Origin: Paragonimus skrjabini miyazakii
Lineage: Eukaryota; Platyhelminthes; Trematoda; Plagiorchiida; Troglotrematidae
Reading direction: 5' to 3'
Assembly (NCBI GenBank): GCA_014338405.1
Contig: JTDE01000251.1
Location: 155,916 to 219,915, forward strand
DNA length: 64,000 nucleotides
A program made the position numbers and the translations under genes. Below the pieces are notes generated by a model that was not told the origin of the DNA, did no database searches, and saw only the letters and a program-made list of their open reading frames with translations. Positions 50,850 to 62,271 of the stretch are shown here, one piece after another. Position 1 is the first letter of the stretch. The number at the start of each line of letters is the position of its first letter.

Positions 50850-53480
50850 TTCATCGAGGTTAGTCTATGGTTTGCTTGTAACGGGATTATCTGAGCGTCA
50901 CAAACAAAGCACACAACGTACGCCGCACTGTTCGCGAGTCCACATACCCCCTTTGGGACATTTGAAGCCCATTTATGGCACGTACAAGTTATGTGATCCA
51001 GCAAACGAAGATGGCGCTTTTTCACTATCTCGGTTAACAGTTACCAATCTGCACACTTCCCAAGTACTCCTCAACGAACCGTCCAGTTTTTCAAACAGTC
51101 AGTGGTTAACTGGTTAGGACAACGGTGGCCATACACCTAGACTCTAAATGCATCTTCAGCAGGGATGGGTCACGTCCCTTATCCACAAAACAAGCCTGAG
51201 CACCCTCACGCATTGTCGCTCATGCCATTAAAATACAGATTGACAATGTTGCAACGCCACTAATGACGGAGTGTTGCAGATAAATTATATGCTTTCTCTG
51301 TCTTTGTGGACACCTTGTCAGCAGCATTTTAAGCTGATGTAGTGACACTACCCAGGTTGATCTAGTGGTCAACAATCTCATACAGCTTGTCAGCAATGCC
51401 GAACATAGTGTCAACGCTAACGTAATCTTGTAACAACACGTTGTATTTTGGAGCTGTAAAGTGCACACCATAGAGATCAGACATATTACTTAATCAGTTG
51501 AACATGGTCTGCAGGTTCTCAGCAGATAAAATAAATAAAGCAGTCTTCCACATACTCAGTATCAGTCCGCCAACTAGGTACCAGAAGCAACACTCCGAAA
51601 ACCTCTGAGAATTACGTCCATCAGAAAGTCGGTAAGGGGTGTGAAAACTGAACACTACTTGAAGTGTTGAACGTTTGAAATAGCTATTCATACGTATGCA
51701 TTGTGTAATCACGGCGGGCATATAACGAGTTCAGAAAATTGACGCTTATCACTAGGATTGTTTTGCGGTGGAAATAATCCTCGAGTCTACGTCAGGCAAC
51801 AAAGACGAAGGCAGCCATAACGTCAAAAAATACGTGACCGGAAGTCTACTCATCCTTTTCTCGTATGGTTTTTCTGTGTTTCGGAATCCGCAGCGTTATA
51901 AGAACGGTGAATGGCTTGGAAGGGATAGAGACAAAGCTGATATCTTTGCGAGTATCACTTAGCGTCTTGACAACTTGTATGAAAGTGGGAACGAGTGGTA
52001 AAAGACAGCGGTCATTAGGCACCCCTTCAATCTTGTATGCGGAAAGGAGGAGTATGGTCATATTAATAATAATAATAATAACAATAGTAATGATAATAAT
52101 AACAATAATTCAATCTCCAAAGCCACTTTGTATTCTGATAGATGACCGTCGAGTACGTCATAATTACCCACATATTCTCCATTATTTGCAACTGCATAGG
52201 CTGTTTCAGACCAGCTGAACTCTTTCACAAAGTGCTCAGTTCATCTTTCAAGTCACCACAATGGCCGTAAGATTGTGAGCCCCCTTTTTCACACATATTC
52301 TCAGTAACACATTCTTGATTATCAGTCTACCCACTGATCAGGATAGAATACCTCGTTTCTGCCCGATAAAAGTACCTCCCTATTTCATTGGTTCGCTAGA
52401 AGATTCGTTTCACTTCTCGGTGGTATTTATATTATTCATAATCAGGAGAAGCAGTCGGCGTGTGTTTATGAGGTTTGTTGAAGGAGCAAAAATCCAGTCC
52501 TGTCTTATCTATGCGCTTCACTAGAACGGACTTATACCCGCGAAGTTTGCATAACTGTTGAGATTACTAATCAATGCTTATTTGGATTACTCCACTGTTG
52601 TGGCCTGAGCGGCTCATCTGCGAGTAATATCGCGAAGACTATTCATATATCCTCGTTGCCCAATTTTCAATAAGTAACTTGAGTTTGCCAGCAAATGCTC
52701 CTTCAACATATGATAAAGCAGAACGGGCAAGAAAAACAACATGGTCTCAGACAAGATGATTATGGCAGAGCAACCAGCCGCCGATAGCTGGTGGTAATGT
52801 GCTTACTCAGATAATTTGGAGTTGTGTTTCTTACGTTGGTCCTCGCATGACTCAGTGTTGTTGTCTGTGTCGAAATGCGCAAGTCGGTATATGGAGTCCG
52901 TGGGAAGCGCATAAATATAATAGCCGATTTCCACTTAGTATGTCAGGTAACTACTTTTCTCTGGAGTAAAAGACCGAGTTGTAAATTTATACCACCAACA
53001 ATCACGGCTACGTCAGAGTGCTTAGGTTGTCCCAAAAGGTTGTAGACAGCATTATAGAAGGCGGGGTTAACAGCATCTGAACTGTTGTCTGTTGAGGTAT
53101 GTGCAGACACCACAAATAAATAGTCTCTTTGGTCTGTGTCGACTGAGTTTTTCCGAAGTGCTAATTCTGAAGGCACACAGATGACCATTTACTTGGGATT
53201 CAGTTGAGCAGTCTGGACTCAGCTTCAGTGCTTAGTATAATACCCAGCCCGGTGTCGTAGTTATTAGGCTTCTGCAAAAGAACAGCCGCTTCACAGCATT
53301 ATCCAAGAAAGAATCTAGACAAATGACACTGCTAAGATCGTTGGGATCCGTTTTAAAAACGCACGACACATCTGATTACAAACTCCAGAGGATGCTCACT
53401 AGAGAAACTTGCTGATCTATTTGTCGGTGATTGTGGATATTAAACGCTTCAGTGTTTGTCAGTTGTCTTGGTCTGGGGAG
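50850..53480 (-). pseudogene. EEP-endonuclease LINE, copy B (older, more decayed)
   Basis: Second member of the same LINE lineage, same strand, directly upstream of copy A. Minus-strand blocks in order: LTNTEAFNIHNHRQIDQQ near 53470 (family form FNVRTLxQxGQQ); GLGIILSTEAES; RDYLFVVSAHTSTDNSSDAV and FYNAVYNLL, HSDVAVIVGGIN (52943-53188), the endonuclease core; NRLLYLCASHGLHIPTCAFRH; then the RT region with VPNDRC, DISFVSIPSKPFTVLITLRI and REKDE (52061-51846). After that come YGVHF.APKYNVLLQDY near 51450, EIVDH before a stop, and KKRHLRLLDH near 51020. The Y-x-D-D box is not recognisable. An AAT microsatellite interrupts the RT region. It has more stops than copy A. Confidence 0.78.
52062..52110 (+). 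repeat. AAT/ATA microsatellite inside LINE copy B
   Basis: A 49-base run of AAT-type trinucleotides with a few C and G interruptions, lying between the RT motifs of copy B where family members have coding sequence. It is a post-insertion expansion or insertion in a dead element. Confidence 0.9.
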
Positions 53481-54270
53481 AGTAGAATTCCAATCAAAGT
53501 CAGTTGATTTGTCAAAATCTAATGTAACTTAGAGTACATTCGCTGCACGTAGCAGTTACCAGAATCATGCGTCAGATTTTTCACTACATCCTAGACACGG
53601 ACCAGGCCTCTCAAGAGCCCTATTTTTTGTTGCTTTGCAGTTTAGACTTATGATTCATAGATTCCATTTCGGATCCACCATGCCGACCTTCTTCGTGCCA
53701 CAAACGACAGGGAGTTATGAGACGTCATCACTTTCCGACAGACATATTAATATTTTAGCAACTTCCGTAGATGAACTTGGTTGGTCTCTCTGAATTGGCC
53801 AATTTCGTTCAGTCTACTCTAGGTAGCGACTGTTGTACTTATTGTGAAGACATTGCGCGTTCTAAGAAAATGACTCTCAAAAAATACTTTATTTCATGTT
53901 GTGAGTTGTTGGCTCCCGCCTGATAATTATAGACGGCTCACTAGATTTTCATTCAGATGACCGTTCGTTACTATAAGCGTAATTAAATGTTGAACCAGTA
54001 GAAAAGTCAGTGCATTTCGTTGGATCACGACTACTTACTTAAAACCCTTTTAAACCAAAACATTGTAAATGATTGGCCATGGAACTCAGTTTAAACTGTC
54101 AATTCAGTGAAACAGCAGATATCTTTCATCACCTTTCTTATAATGTAGGACTAATCATTAGCTAGTTTATCTCCCTCCTTAACAGCGTTACCAAACTAGC
54201 TCAAAGCACAATGCATAAAATGGTTATTTATCAAAAGACTTAAAAGTAACTCAATTGCGAAAAATGTGGA
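53481..54270. other. Sequence upstream of LINE copy B
   Basis: May contain the 5' untranslated region of copy B. No gene, repeat or RNA could be recognised. Confidence 0.4.
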
Positions 54271-54349
54271 CTTTTGCTGGATTCAAACTAGCGACATAAA
54301 CGACATACCAGAATGCGGTCAATGCTGTACCAACTGAGCTACAAGCCAC
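54271..54349 (-). ncRNA. Degenerate tRNA-like sequence (SINE head or tRNA pseudogene)
   Basis: On the minus strand TAGCTCAGTTGGTA at 54341-54328 is a near-perfect tRNA D-arm/A box, and AGTTTGAATCC at 54289-54279 fits the T-loop/B box. The T stem (GCTAG with CCAGC) pairs in four of five positions. The anticodon arm is poor: a three-pair stem, and the loop lacks the invariant T before the anticodon. The acceptor ends do not pair and there is no CCA. So it is not a working tRNA. It could be a tRNA pseudogene or the promoter of a SINE distinct from the hammerhead repeat, whose copy 3 lies about 600 bases away. Confidence 0.6.
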
Positions 54350-54894
54350 GCCGGAAGCTCAGAAATTTCACGTTTGTCGTGTACAGAGTGGTTTATGTAT
54401 CTGTGGAAAGTTCAGCATTTAAATTCACTGTCCGAATGGAGTGTTTACACTGAAAAACAAGCTTGACAACCACTTTAACAAAATATTGGCTCTGATTCAA
54501 TACAACGTTTTCTGCGTCCGTCCCTAAAAAGTACGGCGATCGAAGAGCACATAGTACAGCAAAACGTGAGTCTGTTTGTGGATGCCATGAAAAGGTTTAG
54601 TAGAAAACTGGTCATTATTTTTGCAGTATGAGTGTGGTACATGTTTTATGGAAATGCAACACGTAGAAAGGTGACTAATAATTGTAGCTTCTGACGATAA
54701 ATGTATATACATCACAAATATTTAGCCGCAGTCCCAACGGAGCATTCGCGCCTGAAAGTTTTATTTCTCCCTAGGTATGTCCAAGACCATGTTTCAATAG
54801 TGAAGGTCAAGCCGAAACCGTGCATATTTCAAAGTGAGCACCATCCAAATTTGATCGAAGCACTTGCCCTCACATAAGCTTCACGGCTAACCCA

Positions 54895-55140
54895 CTTCAA
54901 AACGAAGAACTGTACTCCATTTTCTCGCTTACTATAGCTCATTAGCAGTGCACAACCTCATGTGGACTGCTCTTGTGGTTGTGAGACTAGCGTGTTAACC
55001 ACAACGCCAGTAACCTGACAGTAGACACGACCAGATGACCATACCTGAAAGATCAACAACAACCTCGTGTGAATAGTGGTCAGATTGCCCGGTCATTTTG
55101 GAGGTAGAATAACCAGAATCACTTTGTTTAATACAATCAC
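54895..55140 (-). repeat. tRNA-like/hammerhead repeat, copy 3 (degenerate)
   Basis: Minus-strand copy of the same repeat. The leading segment (about 55140-55020) matches copy 2 at low identity (for example aacctcgtgtgaatagtggtcag against aactttcgctcgtgagtaat-type text). The A box TGGCGTTGTGGTTAACACG at 55009-54991 is well kept, while the B box is eroded. The hammerhead body (about 54950-54905) keeps GCACTG and a GAAA, but CUGANGA reads CTAATGA and the cleavage triplet is lost. The 89-codon minus frame over this region is incidental. Confidence 0.6.
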
Positions 55141-58100
55141 TAACACCATGATCAAGATTTCTCAGTTGGGTTGATGTTGCTATCTTCATTGAACTAACTG
55201 AATATAGTGCATATAATATTGTTTCAAAAAACTGTTCGTTATGGCCGTTTGAGCAGTACAAGTTGATAAAATTATTATCACACTCGGTTCACTATTTTTC
55301 AGTGGTGGATGCTGCGGTGTTGCGGCATTTCACAGAATGGCCGGTCTCTAGTCTTGCACAAACTAGACAGCAGATTTCCAGGAAGGATAGTCGGATAATA
55401 ACCGCGGCTACATCTCTAGGAAAGAAATCGAATCTAATAACTGTCGCCTTCAGTAGGTGGTGAGGTCTGAAGGGTAACCTACTTATGTTTCTAAATTGTT
55501 AAAGAAACGCCACAGGAGCGGTCAAAATCTATCATTTTTAGGCTAACCTGATTATCCAACAATTATTATTGCATTGTTCGGTTAGTCTAACAAGCCCAGT
55601 GAATTAAGCTAAGTTACTGAATATTGAAAGAAGAATTATCGATTGGGAATAGCAGAACATTTATCGCTTAGTTCCGCAAAACTGACTGTTATCATTTATA
55701 TCGCTCACAAAAATTTCGACTTAAGTTTGATCGTGATGTTTCGACCACATGCAGCGTGTATTGAGAACTGGCTGTCATTCATGGGTAGTGACGCGTTGTC
55801 ACCTACTACGCAACTCAGCATTCAGAATCCGTCAACACGACTTCACCTGTCTGTGTTTGGACTACCTGCCTATGTATTCTATACGCTAGATGGCACGTTG
55901 TTTAGCGGTGAACGAGGGAGGTTCATTGGGAGCTGTTGTAATCATGCCTGCTTCACAGGCACAAGAACCAAATTGTAAATCTTGGTCCGGGTGAACATGT
56001 GAACCCAGAGTCTACTGTCAATTATCAAACTAGCTCAGGTCAAATTTGCGTCTGGATTTGATAAGTGCGAGAAAGATTGTGCAGTTCTTAAGTAGTGAGT
56101 ATCAAAATATTCATCCAGTCGAATGAGGATGCTGGTAAATTGTTACTTTTACATCAGCGTGCATATGAGTTCGTAAACGAAGAGCAAAGCACAATCTTAC
56201 TTAAGGAACCTGGAATTCGTTAGTCATCCCATCCAGCAAAAGTACGAAAAATTATTTAGCGCAAACATCTCTGTTTATGTTTTAAGAGCTTTAGAGAATT
56301 CACGCCCAATTACTCCAAAAGAGCCGACTACGGAAGACGGAATTGCGTCCTATTCTGCACTAACCATAATACTGTGACATCACATTAATTTGAAGGAGTC
56401 TAAATTGATGCACTCGGCAACACAGTTTTTCACCTTCCGTTCCTTTAGTCTCATTGACATTGTTTTCATAGTGTGTGGATTCTGACATATACTTTGAAAT
56501 GTCCGTTGTGAGTGACCAAGCTCATATCATTAAGCAGCATATAACCCGGATTTACCAATGAAATTATCAAATGTTTTTATTTTAATTGTGTCACGAGTGC
56601 AAATGTAAAGTTTGATTACTTTCACATTAAAACACACAAAATACCTTTTATAATTATTTGGAATGTGTAAAACAATTCTCTTGAGGATTGATTTTATTGT
56701 TAGTTGGTCAGGTGTACAATACCTATGTGATTATAGGCACAAGAATTAGGCTTGCTCAAGTTGTAAGGGTGGCTTTGACCATTCGAAAGAATCTAACAAA
56801 CAAAGTTATTTGGATTTGATTGCTTTTAAGTAATCTTAACTTCCAACTTCTACCACTAATTTGGTCAGGTTTAACAGATTGCAGAGATTGGAACAATCCA
56901 CACTTCGAATCTTGAAGGTTTTGAAGGCAGGTAGAAAAGCCTAAAAGTTCACTACGTTTAAACTGAAAACTAGAGAGCTGAACGTAGACAAATAGAGATA
57001 AGCACCCGAAATACACCACTGACAAAGTGATTTCTCCTAAAGGTTATAATAACAACTTCACCATTCCTCGGACCGACCTCTCATGAACGACGACACCGTC
57101 CATTCATTACGACAGGGTTTGAACGGTCGTAATCAAGGTCGCATCCACCTGGATATTCCGACCTCTAGATCCGAATGGATTTTAGGAACGAGTGCAGCTT
57201 AGCCATTACCTGAGGTCATTGGCAGAAGTACCGTTACTGAAAACGAAATCCACCGTTTCTGATGACAAACCTGGAGTAACTGAGCAGTGCAGTATACTGT
57301 TATTATCCCAGAGATGCCGCGACGCATCACTTGCAGATAACTGTGAATGTTGGCTTATGCGATCTGTCCATGCTGAAGTTTTCACATAGGTTGGGTGGCA
57401 CGGTAGGCATGCCTAAGTCTGATGACTCGACTACGTATCTCATCCGTAAATATATGCTGTTTATTTCCCGCTTGAAATGTTAGCATATTTTATGATGTGG
57501 GGAATTATTTTAGTCTAGAGTGTTTCATCACAAAGATGGTTCTGTAGATGGACCGGTTCTCGTATACAAAACTATCAAGCACAACAACACAGACAGCCTT
57601 CACGTCTACCGTCAGTTCAGCACCAGAAACCCATCAAATAGTGATCATTCTCGGGAGTTAACGCTTTTGATCCCGGAGACCAAATGTTACATCTCTACAA
57701 AACCGAATAATATGCGATGTTTAAATACCTGCCGATTAATCTCAAACACACATTTATTTCTTTACCCCTCATTGTAATGTGTTTGACGTAAGATCAAAGG
57801 CGCTCGTTGAATTGAACCGTCCAGTTGAAACGTAGAGTTTCGTTTTTCTGAACCGTCAAAAGTGAAACTAGCTTTTAAAAAATAACCAATCAAAATGTAA
57901 CTGCATGTCAGACATGCTTAATAAACATAGAATACAGCCGTCAACCATGAGTATAAACTGTTTTGAGGATCAAAAACTTGGAGTTTGTCAACGTCGAGGT
58001 CTTTTGGGGAGAAATTTAATTGTAAGACAGTGTTCCACCAACCTGATTTCTTGTTAGCTATGCATCGTTACAAAATACATAAAACGCTGTCAACTAAGCT

Positions 58101-58634
58101 TGCCGATATGAGTCCCCTAAACTTTTGAAAGACAGTTCAAGAAATGAAATATTCCCAATAAAACAAAATTAGTGGTACGACAAACTGTTGGCTTCGATGA
58201 CTTTTTTTCAAGTCATTGAGAGTACAAAGACTTCGTCAAAACGTCTCATGAAACAAATCTGAATCAGTGAAATAATGGTAGACCGGTGACGTGATGAGTT
58301 ATATCAGACTCCAAAAAACTGGCGATACTTGGACCGGATGTTGACTGAATTTTGCAGCTCACGGTTAGGGTTTAATGATTATTAATAGCAAGCTGAACAC
58401 CACTCACACTTGATTGCAGCCTTCATACTCATATAGACTTTCCGACAAGGTTATTAATACGTGGTGCAGGATTTTGATTGATATAAGTTGGAAATCACCC
58501 ATAAGTGGTCGCACTTCTTGCACTCTGATAAACTTTCCAGTCATTCCCATTTGAAACGAAGCATTATTTTTGAGTTTCCTTCCTGTCAGCTCTCGTCGGC
58601 GACATAATCCGTTTCGACGACAGCTGACGGAAAA
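55141..58634. other. Unassigned stretch before the PLE cluster
   Basis: No RT motifs were found on the plus strand, so the PLE at 58.6 kb appears 5' truncated. Frames of 111 codons at 55643-55978 and 85-89 codons near 56756 and 57520 show no domain I recognise. Confidence 0.45.
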
Positions 58635-59420
58635 TTCATCAAGATGTTAGTGATGCGATCCGCCGTGAGTGGTATTCAACCTACACTAACCATAATTTTA
58701 CTCACTTAAAATAAAAACGAAACCTGGTCAAGTTTTTGGCGGATAGAGCCAAAAAAATCTGTTCAGCAGTTGCGTTGGAATAGGGGCTACTGTTTGTGAC
58801 CCACGTTCGGCAGGATAATGGCTACCCCGACAATTTTGTGACCAAACGTACGAAAGTAGTCCAAGCATTAGTTAAGATTCAGGGAGTTGATAAAAAGCCC
58901 GTGTTCCTACGACCGCCACATAAAGGAAATACGTCTGCTGAATCACTGACCAATGAAGTTACTAGTTCGCTTAAGAGAACGTTCAACGCAGCCAGACTGA
59001 TTATTTCATTCACCAGTTCACCACTGTTTACTCTCAATCTGAAGGATAAAATGCCGGCCCACGACTCATCTATGGTGATTCACGCGTTCGTTTGTGATTG
59101 TTCAGCGAACTATGTGGGTAGTACGACTCGGTGTTTATCTAGAAGAATCAGAGAACATCATCCAGCATGGATCGGTACAGGTGATAGAAAATCAATCACG
59201 AATGCCATTGTAGGTCACCTGGCTGACAGCGATCACCAGGTCAACATAGACCGATCGTTCACTGTTATCCACAGAGTTACACCCAACCGGTCAAAGCTCG
59301 TTCGCCAGCAAATGTTGACCATTGCCTAGGTCATTGCTATTCGATTACATAATCCAACTTCATGTGGACAGGAAAATTCTGTTCAATCGCCTCAACTGCC
59401 TTGGCCATTAGCTGACTCAC
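58635..59420 (+). pseudogene. Penelope-like element: RT thumb and GIY-YIG endonuclease
   Basis: Best preserved protein remnant in the window. From about 58635 one + frame reads DVSDAIRREWYSTYTNHNF, a stop, KRNLVKFLADRAKKICSAVA, a stop, then the 177-codon open segment 58796-59329. That segment holds VTHVRQDNGYPDNFV just before and over its start, KKPVFLRPPHKGNTSAES, LKRTFNAARL, LKDKMPAHDSS, and the endonuclease: IHAFVCDCSANYVGS with Cys100, Cys102 and Tyr106-Val-Gly108, CLSRRIREH ending at His121, then TNAIVGHLADSDHQVNIDRS. After the stop at 59329 the same frame continues with VIAIRLHNPTSCGQ and LPWPLAD, the usual C-terminal end. At least four in-frame stops are seen and the RT palm is missing, so it is a 5'-truncated dead copy. 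Confidence 0.9.
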
Positions 59421-59640
59421 CCGCTCGATATGTATGCAGTTAACACCCAATCGGCGTCCACAAACACAAAATTGAGATGGTGTGAATTTTAACCAATACC
59501 AAGTTTCGCATGTAACCGTTTTTACTCTTATTTGCCTCTATAACTGTAACAGCCTGATGGAATTTTATTGAAAATTTCTGTTTAGGAAATGCTACAGTTT
59601 GTTTTCTATGATCCAATGGAAATTCTTGAAATAAACTAAC
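59421..59640 (+). repeat. PLE 3' tail with hammerhead-like core
   Basis: Non-coding tail downstream of the PLE ORF. The part 59517-59640 is repeated twice, head to head, at 40.8-41.0 kb. It contains CTGATGG at 59554-59560 and GAAA at 59570-59573. Aligned with the other two copies, this suggests an ancestral CTGATGAG and CGAAA separated by a three-pair stem. Flanking AACTGTA (59542-59548) could pair with TACAGTT further on. No clean cleavage triplet was found, so ribozyme status is unproven. Confidence 0.5.
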
Positions 59641-59729
59641 CGTACTATTTACTGTTTATCGGCAACCAAAATATCGCCGGACAGTTTTAGTGATTTCCGT
59701 GGCCCCCTATCCTGGGATCGTCGGTTGGA

Positions 59730-59990
59730 TTCAGCAAGAGGATTGCGGTATCTCATTTTGAAGCGATCGTGCCATATAAACAAAATTCACAAACAGGGCT
59801 GTCTTAGCGTTTACATATGTAAGTTCTGTGTTCAGTGTGAGGCCAGTGGCGCAGTGGTCAGCATGGCTGTCTCGTAAAAGTGTGACTTGAGTTCGACTGT
59901 CGATTGTGGTAGGGATATGTACCACTGACGAGTACTTCTAAGAGCAAAACCCAAGTGGATTGCTTTTCTTCGATAGAAACCGACTGAAAA
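59730..59990 (+). repeat. tRNA-like/hammerhead repeat, copy 4 (degenerate)
   Basis: The only plus-strand copy, about 90 bases after the PLE tail. The leading part contains acatatgtaagttctgtgttc, as in copies 1 and 2. The A box TGGCGCAGTGGTCAG at 59847-59861 is excellent and the B box GAGTTCGACTG at 59889-59899 is good. In the body, CTGACGA is kept at about 59923-59929, but the GAAA box is AAAA, stem II has a mismatch and the GTC triplet is gone. The tail (ccgactgaaaacgtccatggaaat) matches copy 2 closely, which helps define the shared 3' part. Confidence 0.68.
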
Positions 59991-60375
59991 CGTCCATGGA
60001 AATAAGTCAGTTATGAGTAGTTGTGACCGATGTCAACATAATATCAAGAGACTGTGTTTACCTAAGGTGATTATGATAGATATGTGGCTCGGGATGTTAC
60101 AGTGACAGGGGGAATATCAGGCGGGTTGCTTGGTCTGATTGAAACCGACTCAGTAATGGTAAAAGTGCGCTGTTGCTTGGATAACTGCCGTTGTGCAACA
60201 AGACGACGAATAAATAACTATCCTTTAGTCTCTATTGCTCACATACGGCTCACTTTGTTTCGCGTTGGAAGTAGAATTCAACAGATCTACTTGCTGTATA
60301 TCGGCGTCACCCGAGGCCGTGACTTCGCGCTGACAGGGGCTTCATAGCAGACCGACGTGAAAGGATTTGAAGAAC

Positions 60376-60531
60376 GTAACGACCATCACGTAGGGTTTAT
60401 ACATAGACATAAATTCGTTCACCATCTTCAGTCACATAGGCAAAATGAAGTGCAAACATTTAGATGTGCGGGAACCTATGGGCAAAATTTTCAAAGCGAT
60501 CAATCATCATTCGGTAACGTGATCGAAACTG
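60376..60531 (-). pseudogene. Conserved unidentified coding block (left copy)
   Basis: Left arm of the outer part of the inverted repeat. In minus orientation it reads RMMIDRFENFAHRFPHI, a stop, then MFALHFAYVTEDGERIYVYV. About a dozen differences separate it from 62272-62427. In this frame roughly half are synonymous third-position or Leu first-position changes, whereas in the opposite-strand frame all those checked change the amino acid. That pattern indicates the common ancestor was translated in this direction. I do not recognise the protein. It lies downstream of a PLE C-terminus in both copies. Confidence 0.55.
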
Positions 60532-60563
60532 ATGATAATAGATATGGGTGTAAATGTGAGACT

Positions 60564-61100
60564 GAATCTAAGAATGGGGATACAGAAATGAAATTAGGAA
60601 GAATGTTCAATTTGTGTAACGTGTTACCAAGGTAGCGAGGGATTCACAATCATCTGTTTCTGAACACAATAATGGTCTCATACGGTTTATAGTAAGTGTT
60701 TTCGGGAGAAACTAAAGTCTCTTTGTTTATTGCCTGACAGGCAAACTGGACTGCTAAAACGGAGTCAATCGGTGGTTAGATTTCTGTAAGTGCCTTGTAA
60801 TTGCATTATTTACTGTTCCAATTTCGGCACTCGGGAGTCATTTCGAGAAGTGCCCCGAGATCCGAATGTGCAGGACCCTCACTTTGCAGCCAAAGTACCA
60901 CAAACTGCAATCACAAATATATACACAAATATTGTTTAGTTTGGCGGATGTGGGCACCGAATCCTTTCCAAAAGTTGATGGGGTCCTAGTTGTTCGGCAC
61001 AGCACAATGAACTTGGCTGACGTATAAGAGTGAGTGAGTGCTACTTTCACTCTTGGTCGGAGAAAGAGTGTTATCTGATCCCTTTTACGGGATACGGACA
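60564..61100 (-). pseudogene. Penelope-like element, GIY-YIG end (left, inverted copy)
   Basis: Minus-strand PLE C-terminus. In the 105-codon frame opening at 61155, residues 51-71 read VLCRTTRTPSTFGKDSVPTS, the linker before the endonuclease. ICVYICDCSLWYFGC (76-90) carries the C-x-C pair and the YFG form of YIG, and LHIRISGH (95-102) is the following Arg/His helix. After the stop the frame continues with VNNAITRHLQKSNHR, the next conserved block, and then, shifted, LTINRMRPLLCSETDDCESL to a TGA shared with the right copy. Segment 60564-60766 is one inner arm of the inverted repeat. No RT core is attached. Confidence 0.75.
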
Positions 61101-61516
61101 TGGGAACAGGTTTTAGCTGTACTGTTATGAAGGTTCGTCGGGAGTCTAGTGACATAAAATGCTTGTATGTAAACGGGTTGACTTTTCATTTTTGGGATAA
61201 GTCAATTGGACAAAATCGACCTTCCCAGAAATATGCTGATTCGAACGGATTTTACGAATTCGGTAACAGCTTTCACACTAGTCCATGTTTGTATGCGATT
61301 CGTACGAAGCTTTCAAAGTGCAACAGCTGGCAGACTCACGTCTTCCTTCGGAAAATGTTTATAGAGGCAGATCCGTCTTCACGTCTCGTGAATGTCAGAT
61401 CCAGAATGAATATATGATTTTCCTCTCCGAGCTTAATGGTAAATTTGCTTTTGGAGTGCAGGCTCTGAAGGTATGTGTAAGTTTTTTATTTGGTTAGGCG
61501 ATTCACACACCGAAAA
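61101..61516. other. Spacer between the two inverted PLE copies
   Basis: Part of the unduplicated centre (60767-61516) of the inverted repeat. The plus frames at 61100-61417 and 61285-61497 show no recognised motif. Confidence 0.45.
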
Positions 61517-61718
61517 GACTCCGTTTTAGTATTCCAGGTTGCCTGTCAGACAATGAACAAAAATTTTTAGTTTTTCCCAAAATCACTTACTATAAACCGT
61601 ATGAGGCCAGTATTGTGTTCAGAAACAGATGATTGTGAATCCCTCGCTACCTTGGTAGTACGTTACACAAATTGAATATTCGCCCTAGTTTTATTTCTGT
61701 ATCCCCATTCTTAGATTC
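61517..61718 (+). pseudogene. Penelope-like element, extreme C-terminus (right copy)
   Basis: Reverse-complement partner of 60564-60766. In the + direction it reads SLTINRMRPVLCSETDDCES and LATLV before RYTN and a TGA at the same position as in the left copy, matching the PLE stretch after the endonuclease (family form EALxIxxxKPxLCxQK...SLxLPW). The endonuclease itself is not present upstream, so this copy is shorter than its partner. Confidence 0.6.
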
Positions 61719-62271
61719 CATCTGTAGTGGACAAATGGGTATGCGCTAGACCCTCGTCCACTAACAATTCAATACGCCTTTCCTGAAGAGCAGTCGAAAA
61801 GTAGTCCCAACAGGCATCGAACTACAGAAGGCAGTGAGGTTTGGAAACAAACCGTATATTTCCAGCAATGTTTGAAAATATGATAAGTAATTAGCTCTAG
61901 CCTGGTCTGGGACCAACAATAAAAACCAAGAGCAGAATGAAAAGAAGCGCGATATGGGCCATAGCCCACGCGGCGGCACTCAAAAGCGCGCCAAGCGAAA
62001 AGTGTGTGGAAACTTTGAGTGCGTTAACCAACGCTCCAAAAGGTTCGGTTAAACGACCTTGAAGAATGAAATAGTAGGTGATTCGTCTGAAAAAAGCAAT
62101 CAGTCGCTGTGTGCAATTAGTTACACGACTGAAGAAAGTGGCACTGAGTTCGTATCAGGCCTCTTATTGCAGGCGTACACAGAATCATGCGTACAGAACA
62201 GACAAGTGGGAAAACACGGTTGCAGCCGGGATCCTTAGAGAAGCCACTCAATCGCTGGTCACTACACTTCT
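61719..62271. other. 553-bp segment interrupting the right PLE arm
   Basis: Sits between two blocks that in the left copy are only 32 bases apart, so it is either an insertion here or a deletion there. Its ends carry TGTAGTG (61723-61729) and the complementary CACTACA (62260-62266). A second palindrome, TAGTGGAC (61725-61732) with GTCCACTA (61756-61763), lies just inside the left end. Minus frames of 66-78 codons are present, without recognised motifs. A small non-autonomous DNA element is possible but no target duplication was found. Confidence 0.5.

Noticed and set aside
50616..51117. Plus frames of 92 and 135 codons
   Set aside because: They lie largely antisense to the C-terminal part of LINE copy B, whose minus-strand motifs are recognisable, so they are shadows.
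59840..59912. Functional tRNA gene
   Set aside because: A and B boxes are good but the D stem, anticodon stem and acceptor do not pair properly, and the sequence is part of a dispersed repeat.
60357..60635. Plus frame with QTFRCAGTYGQNFQSDQSSF, repeated at 62117-62353 (-)
   Set aside because: Repeated at the DNA level, but all differences checked between the copies change residues in this frame, whereas the opposite frame shows synonymous changes. The antisense reading is the coding one.
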